Assembly: GCF_958431955.1 (NCBI RefSeq)
Contig: NZ_CAUASN010000026.1
Location: 1 to 36,581, forward strand
Source: an uncultured Adlercreutzia sp.
GTDB lineage: Bacteria; Actinomycetota; Coriobacteriia; Coriobacteriales; Eggerthellaceae
Direction: 5' to 3'
Length of the DNA: 36,581 nt
This document shows positions 15,356-23,948 of this stretch, one piece after another. Position 1 is the stretch's first letter; every line of letters starts with the position of its first letter. The notes beneath the pieces were generated by a model. The model had not been told where the DNA came from, did not search any database, and saw only the letters and a program-made list of their open reading frames with translations. Made by a program: the position numbers and the translations under genes.

Positions 15356-17007
15356 CCGATGACGGTGGCGATGAGGCGCTCGAGCCGGTGGATGTCGAGG
15401 GGCTTGGCCAAATGCGCGTCCATGCCGCTTTCCAGGGAGCGCTTCCGATCCTCCGAGAAGGCGTTCGCGCTCACCGCGATGATGGGCACCGTGGAGCGCA
15501 GCGGGTCGGGCAGCGCGCGGATGGCCCGGGCGGCCGCGTAGCCGTCCATCACGGGCATCTGGATGTCCATGAGCACCAAATCGAAAGCCGACGGGTCGGC
15601 CTCGCTCAGCCGGTCGACGGCCACCTGCCCGTTTTCCGCCACCTCCACGGTGTAGCCGGCGTCTTCCAGAAGACAGCAGGCGATCTCACTGTTCAGCTCG
15701 TTGTCCTCCACGAGCAGGATGCGCCGTACCTCGCCGGTGCGCGCGCTGCGGCCGAAGGCCTCGTCTGCGCCGTCGGTGCGGGCCACGCGCAAGGTGAGCG
15801 TGACGGTGAACACCGAGCCTTCGCCCGGCGCGCTTTCCACGGCAAGGTCGCCCTGCATGAGGTCGAGGATATTCCGCACGATGGTCAGCCCGAGGCCGGT
15901 GCCCTGTACGCCGGAGGCCGTCGTGTTGCTCTCGCGCTCGAAGGGCAGGCACATGCGGTCGGTGAAGGCCGCGTCCATGCCGATGCCCTCGTCGGCCACG
16001 GTAATGCGGAAGGTGGAGAAGCCGCCGGCGCCCCCAGGCTCCTCGCTGGCGGTAACGCGCACGGTGGTATCGGCCGGCGAGTACTTCACGGCGTTGTCGA
16101 CCAGCTGGGACAGCAGGTGCGTCAGGCGCACCACGTCGGTTTCCACGTGGTCGTGCACAATGCCGGACACGTCGGCCTCAAGGGCGATGCCGTGGCGCTC
16201 GGCGGCCTCGGCGAAGTCGCGGCGCACCTGCTCGACGGCGGCGGAAAGCGAGCACTCGGCCATTACCAGCTGCACGTGGCCCGCCTCCATGCGGCTGATC
16301 TCCAGCGTCTCGTTTACCACGTCGAGCAGCTGATGCGAGGCATCGAGCACGCGCTCGGTGTAGGCGCGCACGCGGTCGGTCTCGTCCAGGTGCGCGCGGA
16401 TGAGCTCGGCGTAGCCCACCACGGCGTTCAGCGGCGTGCGGATGTCGTGGCTCATGTTCGAGAGGAAGGCGTTCTTCGCCACGTTGGCGGCTTCGGCCTG
16501 GGAGAGCGCCCCGCGCAGCATGCTGCGGTGCTCCGCCTCGCGCACGTGGGCCTCGGCCAGCTCGGCGCTCACGGAGGCCAGCTCCTCCTGGTGGCGCTCG
16601 TGCTTCTCGGTGCCGTCGTTGATGAACACGTAGAAGAAGGGCCCGGCCTCGGTTTCCACGTAGTGGCCGTAGTCCTCGATCCAGCGCACGGCCCCGTCGG
16701 CGCGCACGATGCGGTACTCCACGTAGTCCATGTCGAACTGGTCGGCTGCGATCTGGCTGGCGATGGAGTCCTCCACCCGCTCGATGTCGTCGGGGTGCAC
16801 CATGCCGGGGAAGGTAAAGCCGGTGAGCCGCTTGAAGGCGGCGAGGTCCTCGCAGCCGAAGATGCGGCAGCAGGCCTCGTTGGCGTAGATGAGGTCCTCG
16901 TCGGCATCGGCGCGGTAGACGAAGAAGCCGCCGGGCATGTGGGAGAGCACGCCCTCGATGCCCAGTGCGGCGAGGGCGGAGGCGGTATCGGCCGGCTCTG
17001 GGGCCAT
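15352..17007 (-). CDS. Hybrid sensor histidine kinase (PAS, HisKA, HATPase, receiver)
   Basis: 551 residues, no membrane segment, so a cytoplasmic sensor. A PAS domain spans about residues 15-135 (LSHMPGGFFVYRADADEDLIYANEA, with a PAC-like end at DYVEYRIV). A helical linker leads to the H-box FLSNMSHDIRTPLNAVVGY with phospho-acceptor His187. The ATPase domain shows N (LVDNAVKYSP), G1 (VADEGIGMD) and G2 (GTGLGLTI) boxes. The C-terminal receiver has LVEDNELN, Asp481 in LMDIQMP, and Lys in AKPLD. No separate response regulator is next to it; phosphotransfer to another protein through an Hpt partner elsewhere is expected. AAAGGA precedes the ATG at 17007. Confidence 0.93.
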   Translation of the reverse strand: MAPEPADTASALAALGIEGVLSHMPGGFFVYRADADEDLIYANEACCRIFGCEDLAAFKRLTGFTFPGMVHPDDIERVEDSIASQIAADQFDMDYVEYRIVRADGAVRWIEDYGHYVETEAGPFFYVFINDGTEKHERHQEELASVSAELAEAHVREAEHRSMLRGALSQAEAANVAKNAFLSNMSHDIRTPLNAVVGYAELIRAHLDETDRVRAYTERVLDASHQLLDVVNETLEISRMEAGHVQLVMAECSLSAAVEQVRRDFAEAAERHGIALEADVSGIVHDHVETDVVRLTHLLSQLVDNAVKYSPADTTVRVTASEEPGGAGGFSTFRITVADEGIGMDAAFTDRMCLPFERESNTTASGVQGTGLGLTIVRNILDLMQGDLAVESAPGEGSVFTVTLTLRVARTDGADEAFGRSARTGEVRRILLVEDNELNSEIACCLLEDAGYTVEVAENGQVAVDRLSEADPSAFDLVLMDIQMPVMDGYAAARAIRALPDPLRSTVPIIAVSANAFSEDRKRSLESGMDAHLAKPLDIHRLERLIATVIG

Positions 17008-17141
17008 GGGAAGTTCCTTTACGACGAAACGGGCATTGGCCCTATTCTACTACGGTCCTTGTTGCACAGCCGTCAAATTATTCGCCATCTGCGGAAAGAG
17101 TCGCCCAGCCCCCGGCGCGGTCGGGAGGGGGCGGAGAACGG

Positions 17142-17175
17142 GACAGGGCCGCCCGGGAGGAGGGGCGGCCCTGTC
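17142..17175 (-). terminator. Hairpin after the flavin reductase gene
   Basis: Perfect 13-base arms GACAGGGCCGCCC (17142-17154) and GGGCGGCCCTGTC (17163-17175), 21 bases after the stop of the minus-strand reductase gene. Only a weak pyrimidine stretch follows. The remaining gap to the kinase (17008-17141) holds only its short leader. Confidence 0.5.
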
Positions 17176-17196
17176 AGGGGAGGGTGCGGGGAGAGG

Positions 17197-18816
17197 TTAC
17201 TTGCCCGCCACGGCGCGGCCGACGACGTAGCCCTGGGTGTGGCAGCGGCCGAGGGACAGGCCGGGCACCGTCATGGGGTAGTCGGGGCTTCCGAAGAAGT
17301 TGCCGGCGCAGTTGCCGATGGCGTACAGGCCCTCGATGGGCTCGCCCTCGCCATTGAGCACCTGCATGTCGGCGTTTACGTTCACGCCATGGATGATAGT
17401 GGAAAGGCCGATGTGGCGATGGATGCCGTAGAACGGCGGCTGCTTGATGGCCTTCAGGAACTGGGCGGGCTTGCCCATGTCCTCGTCGATGCCGCTCTCG
17501 GCCAACTCGTTGTAGCGCTCGACGGTCGCGACGAAGGTCGGCACGTCGGTCAGCCCCAGCTTCTCGCCGAGCTCTTCCAGGGTATCGGCGGAGAAGGTGT
17601 TGATGAGGCTCTCGTAGACGCCGGTCTTCTCGCCCTCGACCTCGGGCATGTAGCTGGCCATGGCCTCCGGCGGCAGGGCCACGCCCGGCCAGCCCTCGGT
17701 GTCGGCCATGTAGTTGCTGTCGAAGATCTGGGAGTACCAGCCCTGATCGGCCTCGCTGCGCAGGAAGTTGCCCATGACGGCCATCTCGCAGGCCGCCTCG
17801 TTGCAGAAGCGCGTGCCGTCGTTCTTCACGGCGAGGAAGGGCATGTCGGCCATGGAGCCCGGGCCGGCATCGAAGTCGTGCTGCACCTTGGAGCCGCAGG
17901 CGTCCTCCATCTGCGCGCCGGCCCAGACCATCATCTTCTGGCCGTCGCCGGTCTTGTTCTGCTCCTTGCGGTAGATGTTGGCCATGGCGGGCTCGTAGTA
18001 GGCCATCATCTCGTCGTCGTTCTCGTAGTCGCCCGTGGCCACGATGACGCCCTTGGCGGCGTTGAACTGGATGTAGCCGTCGGCACCCTCGGCGATGACG
18101 CCGGTGACGGCGCCGGACTCATCTTGCACGAGCTGGGCGGCCGGGGTGGAGTAGAAGATCTCGACGCCCTGCTGCTCGGCCCAGTCGGCAATGTCGCGCA
18201 TGCCGTTGCCGGTGTTGTAGGGCTTCGGTCCGAAGTCGAAGGCGAAGTAGGACACGTCGTAGCCGTTGACGTTCTGGATGGCGCCGGTCCACTTGGCGGT
18301 GGAGTCCACCATCTGCGCGCCGGCTTTCTCGCCGATGCCCCACAGCCACTTCAGGGCCTCGCCGGAGTTGTAGGCCCACAGGCGCACCTGCTCGCGATCG
18401 GACAGGTGGCAGCAATCGGCGTTGATGAGCGAGACCACGGCCTCCACGCCGCCGGGGGCCGTCTCCTCGACGATGATGGAGTCGCACGTGTTGCCCTGGG
18501 AGACCGCCGTGGCCTCCTTCTGCAGCAGGGCCACCTTCGCCCCCGCCTCGAAGGCGGAGATGGCGGCGGGGACGCCGGCGGCGCCGGCGCCGATGACGAC
18601 GACGTCGTAATCTTTCGTCTCGGCAATGTCGGTGATGGGCTCGGGCTTCACGAAGAACGCCGGGGTTCCATCGGCTGCCGCAGCGCTCTCGACCGCGCCG
18701 CCGGTGGCGGCAGTGGGCTGCTGGGGCGAGCAGGCGCCCAGCATGCTGGCACCCGCCACGCCGGCGGCTGCCACACCGCCGAACTTGAACAGGTCTCGAC
18801 GAGAAATGGTGGTCAT
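17197..18816 (-). CDS. Tat-exported FAD-dependent reductase (fumarate reductase/flavocytochrome c family)
   Basis: 539 residues. A Tat signal (TTISRRDLFKFGG) ends in a lipobox-like LGAC, so an exported, lipid-anchored protein is likely. The FAD domain begins VVVIGAGAAGVPAAISAFEAG (GxGxxG) and closes with GLYAIGNCAGNFFG and PGLSLGRCHTQGYVVGRAV. Relatives reduce alpha,beta-unsaturated acids such as fumarate or urocanate at an FAD site fed by quinol or cytochrome. No FMN-binding or haem domain is fused here. The usual TxGGL motif reads STIIHGVNVN, so the substrate is probably not fumarate. The ATG at 18816 has AGGAGGG upstream. It is divergent from a LuxR-type regulator. Confidence 0.88.
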   Translation of the reverse strand: MTTISRRDLFKFGGVAAAGVAGASMLGACSPQQPTAATGGAVESAAAADGTPAFFVKPEPITDIAETKDYDVVVIGAGAAGVPAAISAFEAGAKVALLQKEATAVSQGNTCDSIIVEETAPGGVEAVVSLINADCCHLSDREQVRLWAYNSGEALKWLWGIGEKAGAQMVDSTAKWTGAIQNVNGYDVSYFAFDFGPKPYNTGNGMRDIADWAEQQGVEIFYSTPAAQLVQDESGAVTGVIAEGADGYIQFNAAKGVIVATGDYENDDEMMAYYEPAMANIYRKEQNKTGDGQKMMVWAGAQMEDACGSKVQHDFDAGPGSMADMPFLAVKNDGTRFCNEAACEMAVMGNFLRSEADQGWYSQIFDSNYMADTEGWPGVALPPEAMASYMPEVEGEKTGVYESLINTFSADTLEELGEKLGLTDVPTFVATVERYNELAESGIDEDMGKPAQFLKAIKQPPFYGIHRHIGLSTIIHGVNVNADMQVLNGEGEPIEGLYAIGNCAGNFFGSPDYPMTVPGLSLGRCHTQGYVVGRAVAGK

Positions 18817-18924
18817 AGTTTCCCTCCTATTGAATAGACCGCTGCGCCTCGTCGTCTTGCGAAGCGCTGGCCTTACCCTAGCGCGATGGAGCCGCGCTGC
18901 CATCGTCCATGGCTTGATTGGGGG

Positions 18925-18982
18925 GCGTAAAAAACGTAACCCCCTCTCTGATCAGGACTATAACCCCTTGGTATAACCCCTT
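18925..18982. promoter_or_regulatory. Operator-like repeats between reductase and LuxR genes
   Basis: TAACCCC occurs three times in the same orientation, at 18937, 18961 and 18974; the last two form 10-base copies of ATAACCCCTT with a 13-base period. The first copy also forms a dyad with GGGGGGCGT (18921-18931 region) across an A-run. This is in the 278-base divergent gap and is a candidate site for the LuxR regulator. The reductase promoter could be the minus-strand TAGGGT at 18880-18875. Confidence 0.45.
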
Positions 18983-19042
18983 ATTTTTCCAATTATGAGC
19001 AAAAGTGTCCGCGATGAGGGAGGGCCGGCGCACCTCTTCTCC

Positions 19043-19048
19043 TATAAT
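19043..19048 (+). promoter_or_regulatory. -10 box of the LuxR-type gene
   Basis: Consensus TATAAT 47 bases before the chosen GTG start. No good -35. A half-site TGAGGG lies about 35-40 bases upstream of the predicted transcription start, so autoregulation is possible. Confidence 0.45.
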
Positions 19049-19094
19049 CGGGAGGACAGTTGGGGGATTCCCGATAAGGGAGGGAGGTCGTTCA

Positions 19095-20576
19095 GTGAAG
19101 GCGGAGCGCGAGTCGGTCGCGGCCGGAGATGCCGCGGCGGCCGGGCGAGAAGACGAGGGCGCCCGGCGGCACGGTCGGCGCGTGCCATGGTCGGCGCTGT
19201 GCGTGCCCGCGGCCTTCTTGGGGCTGGGGGTCTACCGCGCCTGGATCGAGATCGTCTTCGTGGGGTCCTTTGCGGGCTTTCCGGCTTCGAGCTTGCCGGT
19301 GCGCGATCTGTTCGACTGGACGATGGTGGCCACGGCCCTCGGCTGCACGTTGCTGGCGCGCCATATCGGCCCTTTCTTCAACAAGCGGTGCGTGTTCGCG
19401 TTAAGCGCGGCGGCTCTTACCGCATCCACCGTGCTGATGTTCGCCTCCTGCTGGTACGCCGATGCGGCTTCGATTTTGGGCACGCCCTCGGCGCTGCTCG
19501 GCGGTTTTGGCATCGCGCTCGCCATTCTTGTGTGGAGCGAGTTGTACAGCTGCCTGAACCCGCTGCGCGTGGCCCTGTACTACTCCGCCTCCATCGTCGT
19601 TGGCGCCCTGGTGTTGTATGTGTACCGCGGTTTCATGCTGCCGTGGCTGTTCGCCATGACGGCGCTTTTGCCGGCGTCGTCCTTACTGATGGCGCGTCGG
19701 GCGTTCGCGAGTCTGCCTGCGGGCGAACTGCCCTCCACGTCATGGAGCCGCTTTTCGGTGCCGTGGAAGGCCGTTCTCTTCATGGCGGCCTACGCCTTTG
19801 GCTACGGCCTGCTGGAGGGCGGCATGTATCAGGGTCCCTTCGGCCCCCATTCCGCACCCGGGGCCGTGGTGGTGGCGCTCCTTGTCTACTTCGGCGTGGC
19901 CATGCGCGGCGGCCGCTTCGACTTCAGCCTCATCTACCGGTTTGCCCTGCCGCTTGTGGTAGTGGCTCTCACCATCGTGCCGCTGTTCGGCTACGTGCAG
20001 GGACAGGCCGCCAACTTCTGCATGAGCGGGGCCTACACGGCCCAGTCGATCATCATTATGCTCATCATGGCGAATATCTGCTACCGCTTCGGCGTGTCGG
20101 CGATTTGGTTGTTCGGCATCGAGCGCGGCGTGCGCCAGGTGGTCATGTGGCTCGGGCGCATGACGGCCGATGCGGTGGAGAGCCAGGAGGTGCTGGGATC
20201 GATGGGGGATATGGCTGTGGCGCTGCTGGCCCTGGTGGCCGTGGTGGCGGCGACGACCATTCTGCTGTCGGAGCACGATCTTACCAGCCGATGGGGCGCG
20301 AACTTCCTCTCGGGCGGCACCGATTCTGCGGCTCTGGCCCGCAAGCAGGAGCTGACCGAGCGCTGCGCCGAGATAGCGCGGCGCTACAAACTCTCGGCGC
20401 GGGAGGAGGAAGTGCTCCTCCTTTTGGCCCAGCACAAGACCGTGGGCATCATCGAGCGGGAGCTCGTCATCGCCAACGGCACGGCGAAGGCCCATGTGCG
20501 CCATATCTACCAGAAGCTCGACATCCACACGCGCCAGGAGCTGTTTGATCTGCTCGATATGGAGCCGCGGGACTAA
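19095..20576 (+). CDS. LuxR-family regulator with N-terminal polytopic membrane domain
   Basis: 493 residues. About 400 residues of strongly hydrophobic sequence (some 10-12 membrane segments, starting VPWSALCVPAAFLGLGVYRAW) are followed by a cytoplasmic LuxR helix-turn-helix (YKLSAREEEVLLLLAQ, VIANGTAKAHVRHIYQKLDI). One-component membrane sensors of this build are abundant in Eggerthellaceae, where they lie beside reductase genes and probably sense the substrate. Here the target is most likely the divergent flavin reductase. The GTG at 19095 is chosen because GGAGG lies eight bases upstream; the ATG at 19005 lacks one. It ends 49 bases before the convergent LysR stop. Confidence 0.9.
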   Translation: MKAERESVAAGDAAAAGREDEGARRHGRRVPWSALCVPAAFLGLGVYRAWIEIVFVGSFAGFPASSLPVRDLFDWTMVATALGCTLLARHIGPFFNKRCVFALSAAALTASTVLMFASCWYADAASILGTPSALLGGFGIALAILVWSELYSCLNPLRVALYYSASIVVGALVLYVYRGFMLPWLFAMTALLPASSLLMARRAFASLPAGELPSTSWSRFSVPWKAVLFMAAYAFGYGLLEGGMYQGPFGPHSAPGAVVVALLVYFGVAMRGGRFDFSLIYRFALPLVVVALTIVPLFGYVQGQAANFCMSGAYTAQSIIIMLIMANICYRFGVSAIWLFGIERGVRQVVMWLGRMTADAVESQEVLGSMGDMAVALLALVAVVAATTILLSEHDLTSRWGANFLSGGTDSAALARKQELTERCAEIARRYKLSAREEEVLLLLAQHKTVGIIERELVIANGTAKAHVRHIYQKLDIHTRQELFDLLDMEPRD

Positions 20577-20579
20577 GAT

Positions 20580-20611
20580 CCCCTGCCGACTCTGAGGCGG
20601 ATGGACAGGGG
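20580..20611. terminator. Hairpin between convergent LuxR and LysR genes
   Basis: Arms CCCCTG (20580-20585) and CAGGGG (20606-20611), with an inner CCG/CGG pairing. It fills the 49-base convergent gap and may end both transcripts. There is no T-run. Confidence 0.35.
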
Positions 20612-20625
20612 CGCCCGGGAGGAGG

Positions 20626-21558
20626 CTACAGGGCTGCCAGGCCGATCTGGTAGCCTTCCACGAACAGGCTCAGCTTCTCGATGTAGCGCTGGGCCAGATC
20701 GGACAGCTGGCGCTCGTTGTGGACGATGTAGCCCACGCGCATAAGCTCCTTGGTGGCCAGGGGAACGCTGGCAATGCCCGTGTACATTTCGCTGGATAGC
20801 ACGCCGGTGGAGATGGTGTAGCCGTCGTGGTGGGCGAGCAGGTTCGAGAGCGTGCCGCGGTCGCTGACCGAGATGCGCTTGTCGTGGGGCAGCTCAGCGA
20901 AGGGCTCTTCCGCGTAGAAGAACGAGTTCGCGTTGCCCTGCTCGAAGGCGTAGCGGGGGTACGGGTTCAAATCGTCCAGGGTGACCTCGGCGCGGTCGGC
21001 CAAAGGGTGCGTGTCGCTCACGAAGATGTGCGGCTGGGCCGAGAACAGTAGGTTGAACGAGAGGTTGGCATCTTCCAGGGCATGGCCGATGACGCTCTCG
21101 TTGAACGACGAGAGGTACAGCACGCCCAGATCGCTGCGGAAGTCGCGCACGTCCTCGATGACCTCGGAGGTGCGGGTCTCGCGCAGGCTGAAGTTGTACG
21201 CGGAGCCCTCGTACTCCTCGGAAAGCTCCAGAAACGCCTCCACGACGAAGGCGTAGTGCTGCGAGGTGATGGCGAGCCGCTGGGCCTGGGCGCCGTCGCT
21301 TCCGCGGCCGGAATAGCGCTGGGCCATGAGGTCGGCCTGCTCCACCACCTGGCGCGCGTAGCCCAAAAGCTCCACGCCGTCGCTTGTGAGCGTGATGCCG
21401 CGGTTGCTGCGCTCGAAGATGGTGACGCCCGTCTCGCGCTCGATGTCGCGCACGGCCACCGACAGGCTCGACTGCGACACGTACAGGGTATGGGCCGCGG
21501 CGGAAATGGAGCCGTGGTTGGCGATGGCGATGAGGTAGCGCAGCTGCTGCAGGGTCAT
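20626..21558 (-). CDS. LysR-family transcriptional regulator
   Basis: 310 residues, full family length. The N-terminal helix-turn-helix is clear (LRYLIAIANHGSISAAAHTLYVSQSSLSVAVRDIERETGVTIFER), followed by the linker helix and a periplasmic-binding-like effector domain. GGAG lies seven bases before the ATG at 21558. It diverges from cysK, which might make it a CysB-like regulator, but the 216-base gap and separate promoters leave this open. The effector is unknown. Confidence 0.9.
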   Translation of the reverse strand: MTLQQLRYLIAIANHGSISAAAHTLYVSQSSLSVAVRDIERETGVTIFERSNRGITLTSDGVELLGYARQVVEQADLMAQRYSGRGSDGAQAQRLAITSQHYAFVVEAFLELSEEYEGSAYNFSLRETRTSEVIEDVRDFRSDLGVLYLSSFNESVIGHALEDANLSFNLLFSAQPHIFVSDTHPLADRAEVTLDDLNPYPRYAFEQGNANSFFYAEEPFAELPHDKRISVSDRGTLSNLLAHHDGYTISTGVLSSEMYTGIASVPLATKELMRVGYIVHNERQLSDLAQRYIEKLSLFVEGYQIGLAAL

Positions 21559-21596
21559 GGCATTGCTCCGTGGTTCTCGGGGTCGCTCGTAAAAGT

Positions 21597-21619
21597 CTAG
21601 TAACTTTCTAGGAATTATA
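21597..21619 (-). promoter_or_regulatory. lysR promoter with CTAG-N7-CTAG dyad over the start site
   Basis: TATAAT reads on the minus strand at 21619-21614, giving a start near 21607. A dyad of CTAG (21597-21600) and CTAG (21608-21611) with seven bases between covers that start, and fits the T-N11-A pattern bound by LysR proteins, suggesting autorepression. Confidence 0.5.
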
Positions 21620-21724
21620 TACCGCCGGCAGGAAAGCGGCCTGGTGAAATTCTAAGCGGCGGTGCCCGTTTCGCGGCTTTCGCCATCGAAAACTGCTATG
21701 ACGCCCTCGGTTGACGGGGCCTTG

Positions 21725-21752
21725 TTGACAGGTAGGATGGGGCCATTATCCA
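21725..21752 (+). promoter_or_regulatory. cysK promoter
   Basis: A consensus -35 TTGACA (21725-21730) is followed 16 bases later by TATCCA (21747-21752). The predicted start leaves a short leader with AGAGG before the ATG at 21775. Confidence 0.5.
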
Positions 21753-21774
21753 AGTTGCGAGAGAGGAATCTCAT

Positions 21775-22707
21775 ATGAACGTGCACAAGAGCGTAGCGGA
21801 GCTGATCGGTCACACCCCCTTGGTGGAGCTGACCCACTACGAGGCGGCCCACGAGCTGCCGGCCACGCTGATCGGCAAGGTGGAAGCGTTCAACCCGGGC
21901 GGCTCGGTGAAGGATCGCATCGCCCAGGCCATGATCGACGACGCCGTGGCCGCCGGGCTCATCGACGACGACACGGTGCTCATAGAGCCCACCTCGGGCA
22001 ACACCGGCATCGGTCTGGCGGCCCTTGCGGCGGCCCGGGGCAACCGCATCATCATCACCATGCCCGAGACCATGTCGGTGGAGCGGCGCAACCTCATGCG
22101 CGCCTACGGGGCCGAGCTGGTGCTCACCGAGGGCGCCAAGGGCATGAAGGGCGCCATCGCGAAGGCCGACGAGCTGGCCGCCGAGATTCCCAACTCGTTC
22201 ATTCCCTCGCAGTTCACCAACCCGGCGAACCCGGCCGTGCACGAGCGCACCACCGGCCCCGAGATCTGGGAGGACACCGACGGCAAGGTGGACATCCTCG
22301 TGGCCGGCGTGGGCACGGGCGGCACCATCTCGGGCACCGGGGCCTACCTGAAGGCGCAGAACCCGGCCATTCAGGTGATAGCGGTGGAGCCGGCCGGGTC
22401 GCCGGTGCTGTCCGAGGGCCGCGCGGGCACCCACAAGATCCAGGGTATCGGCGCCGGGTTTGTGCCCGAGACGCTGAACACCGACATCTACGACGAGGTG
22501 ATAACCATCGCCGACGAGGAGGCCTTCGCCGCCGGCCGCGAGCTGGCCGCCCACGATGGCCTGTTGGTGGGCATCTCCTCGGGCGCCGCGGTAGCTGCCG
22601 CCGCCAAGGTGGCCGCCCGCCCCGAGAACGCCGGCAAGAACATCGTGGTCATCCTGCCCGATACCGGCGAGCGCTACCTGTCCACCGCCATGTTCGACTT
22701 CGAGTAA
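21775..22707 (+). CDS. cysK: Cysteine synthase A (O-acetylserine sulfhydrylase)
   Basis: 310 residues. PLP enzyme that makes cysteine from O-acetylserine and sulfide. Motifs: SVAELIGHTPLVEL, the PLP lysine in FNPGGSVKDRIA, the substrate loop EPTSGNTGIGLA, the phosphate loop GVGTGGTISGTG and the C-terminal LVGISSGAA, ending PDTGERYLST. All expected residues are present. PLP for the enzyme can come from the pdxST locus in this window. A perfect hairpin follows the stop. Confidence 0.97.
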   Translation: MNVHKSVAELIGHTPLVELTHYEAAHELPATLIGKVEAFNPGGSVKDRIAQAMIDDAVAAGLIDDDTVLIEPTSGNTGIGLAALAAARGNRIIITMPETMSVERRNLMRAYGAELVLTEGAKGMKGAIAKADELAAEIPNSFIPSQFTNPANPAVHERTTGPEIWEDTDGKVDILVAGVGTGGTISGTGAYLKAQNPAIQVIAVEPAGSPVLSEGRAGTHKIQGIGAGFVPETLNTDIYDEVITIADEEAFAAGRELAAHDGLLVGISSGAAVAAAAKVAARPENAGKNIVVILPDTGERYLSTAMFDFE

Positions 22708-22720
22708 GCGCAGCGGCATC

Positions 22721-22749
22721 GGGGACGGCCGGAGGGTCCGGCCGTCCCC
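22721..22749. terminator. Hairpin between convergent cysK and WYL genes
   Basis: Perfect 13-base arms GGGGACGGCCGGA and TCCGGCCGTCCCC with loop GGG, in the 50-base convergent gap. It is symmetric and can serve both genes; no T-run on either side. Confidence 0.6.
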
Positions 22750-22757
22750 GGCAAGCC

Positions 22758-23741
22758 CTACTCGTAGTCCTTCAGAATGTCTCGCAGGTAGGCGGCGTAC
22801 TCGGCGGCCAGATCATGCGGCGCCTCGATGCGCATGGCGCGGCCGAACTGCGCGAGCCAGCCGAAGAACACCGGGCTCGGCGCCACGGTCACGTAGGCCC
22901 GGGCCGCGCCGTCTTCTCCCACCGTGCTTTCCACATCTTTCCCGAAGCGATCGATGAGCGCCCCCATGACCGACTCCTCCACCCGCAGGGTCACGCGCCG
23001 CGTCTTGCCGCCGAACATGGAGAACGTGCGGGCGCTGTAGGCCTCGGCGTCGAAGGTGGCGATGGCCTCGTTGCGGGTGGCCGGCTCGTCGGCGATGCGC
23101 AGGCCCTGCATGCGATCGAGGCGGTAGGTGGGGAAGCTTCCGTGCTTGTCGTTGTAGGCGATGAGGTAGTAGCAGCCCTCCGAGTAGACGAGGCGCACGG
23201 GCGTTTCGCAGTAGGTGCGGCCCTCCTTCTGAGCCACCTGGCGTTTGTTGGCGTTGTACTTCACGTAGCGGAAGGCCACCTTGCGCCGTTGGCTCAGGGC
23301 CTCGTGAATGGTGTCCACGTGGTGGAACACCGACTCGTTCTGCATTTTGATGCGGCCCTCCACGTGCACGTGCTTCTTGAGCGAGCGCACCTGGTGGCGC
23401 GAGCCCAAGGTGGCCACGCCGGCGGCCAGGCGGTTGGCCATGCGCTGGGTGAGGAAGCGCGACGACTGCACCGCGTCGGTGAGCAGCATGAGCTCGGCAC
23501 CCGAGAAGGTGCGCGAGCCCAAGGCGTAGCTCACCGGGCGGGTGGGCAGCTTCACGATATCCATGCCGAAGGAGCGCAGCGTCTCGATGTCGCGGTAGAT
23601 GGACTTGCGCTCCGCGTCGATGCCGCGTTCGGCGAGGCCCTCGATGATGGCGGGGGTGGTTATCCCGTGCTCGTCGTCGGTCTCGTCGTAGAGCATCTGC
23701 ATCAGGTACAACAGCTTCAGCTTCTGGCTCTCCGCGCCCAC
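22758..23741 (-). CDS. WYL-domain transcriptional regulator (YafY type)
   Basis: 327 residues. An N-terminal winged helix (KLKLLYLMQMLYDETD, GIDAERKSIYRDIETLRSFG) precedes a WYL domain (VAFRYVKYNANK, TPVRLVYSEGCYYLIAYND, YRLDRMQGL) and a C-terminal extension. WYL proteins sense small ligands and usually regulate a neighbouring gene. It is divergent from frc across 207 bases, so frc is the likely target. The GTG at 23741 is chosen: AAAGGA lies nine bases upstream and there is no ATG in frame nearby. Confidence 0.88.
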   Translation of the reverse strand: MGAESQKLKLLYLMQMLYDETDDEHGITTPAIIEGLAERGIDAERKSIYRDIETLRSFGMDIVKLPTRPVSYALGSRTFSGAELMLLTDAVQSSRFLTQRMANRLAAGVATLGSRHQVRSLKKHVHVEGRIKMQNESVFHHVDTIHEALSQRRKVAFRYVKYNANKRQVAQKEGRTYCETPVRLVYSEGCYYLIAYNDKHGSFPTYRLDRMQGLRIADEPATRNEAIATFDAEAYSARTFSMFGGKTRRVTLRVEESVMGALIDRFGKDVESTVGEDGAARAYVTVAPSPVFFGWLAQFGRAMRIEAPHDLAAEYAAYLRDILKDYE

Positions 23742-23865
23742 CGGGCACCGTCCTTTCCGCCCGCGACCGGGTCGTCGCGGACCTGCTCTTGCCGCGGCGC
23801 GCGGCGGCTTCGCCGAGCACCTTCCCATCCGTCCACGGAGCGCAAACCGCTTGTTGACAAAGGTT

Positions 23866-23892
23866 GCGACCGCCGACGGGATCTGTGGTCGC
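23866..23892. promoter_or_regulatory. Dyad GCGACC-N15-GGTCGC upstream of frc
   Basis: Inverted arms at 23866-23871 and 23887-23892 in the divergent WYL/frc gap, near a TTGACA at 23854-23859. It is a candidate operator for the WYL regulator. A clear -10 at the right distance was not found. Confidence 0.35.
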
Positions 23893-23948
23893 TCCATAGA
23901 ATGAATGCTGTGCCCCATTGTAAATCCTTTGAGAAGCGAGGTGTTCCC

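Noticed and set aside
15388..18837. Very long plus-strand frame (1149 codons) opposite the kinase and flavin reductase
   Set aside because: It is antisense to two genes with clear domains, is His/Gly/Val-rich, and has no family match or ribosome site.
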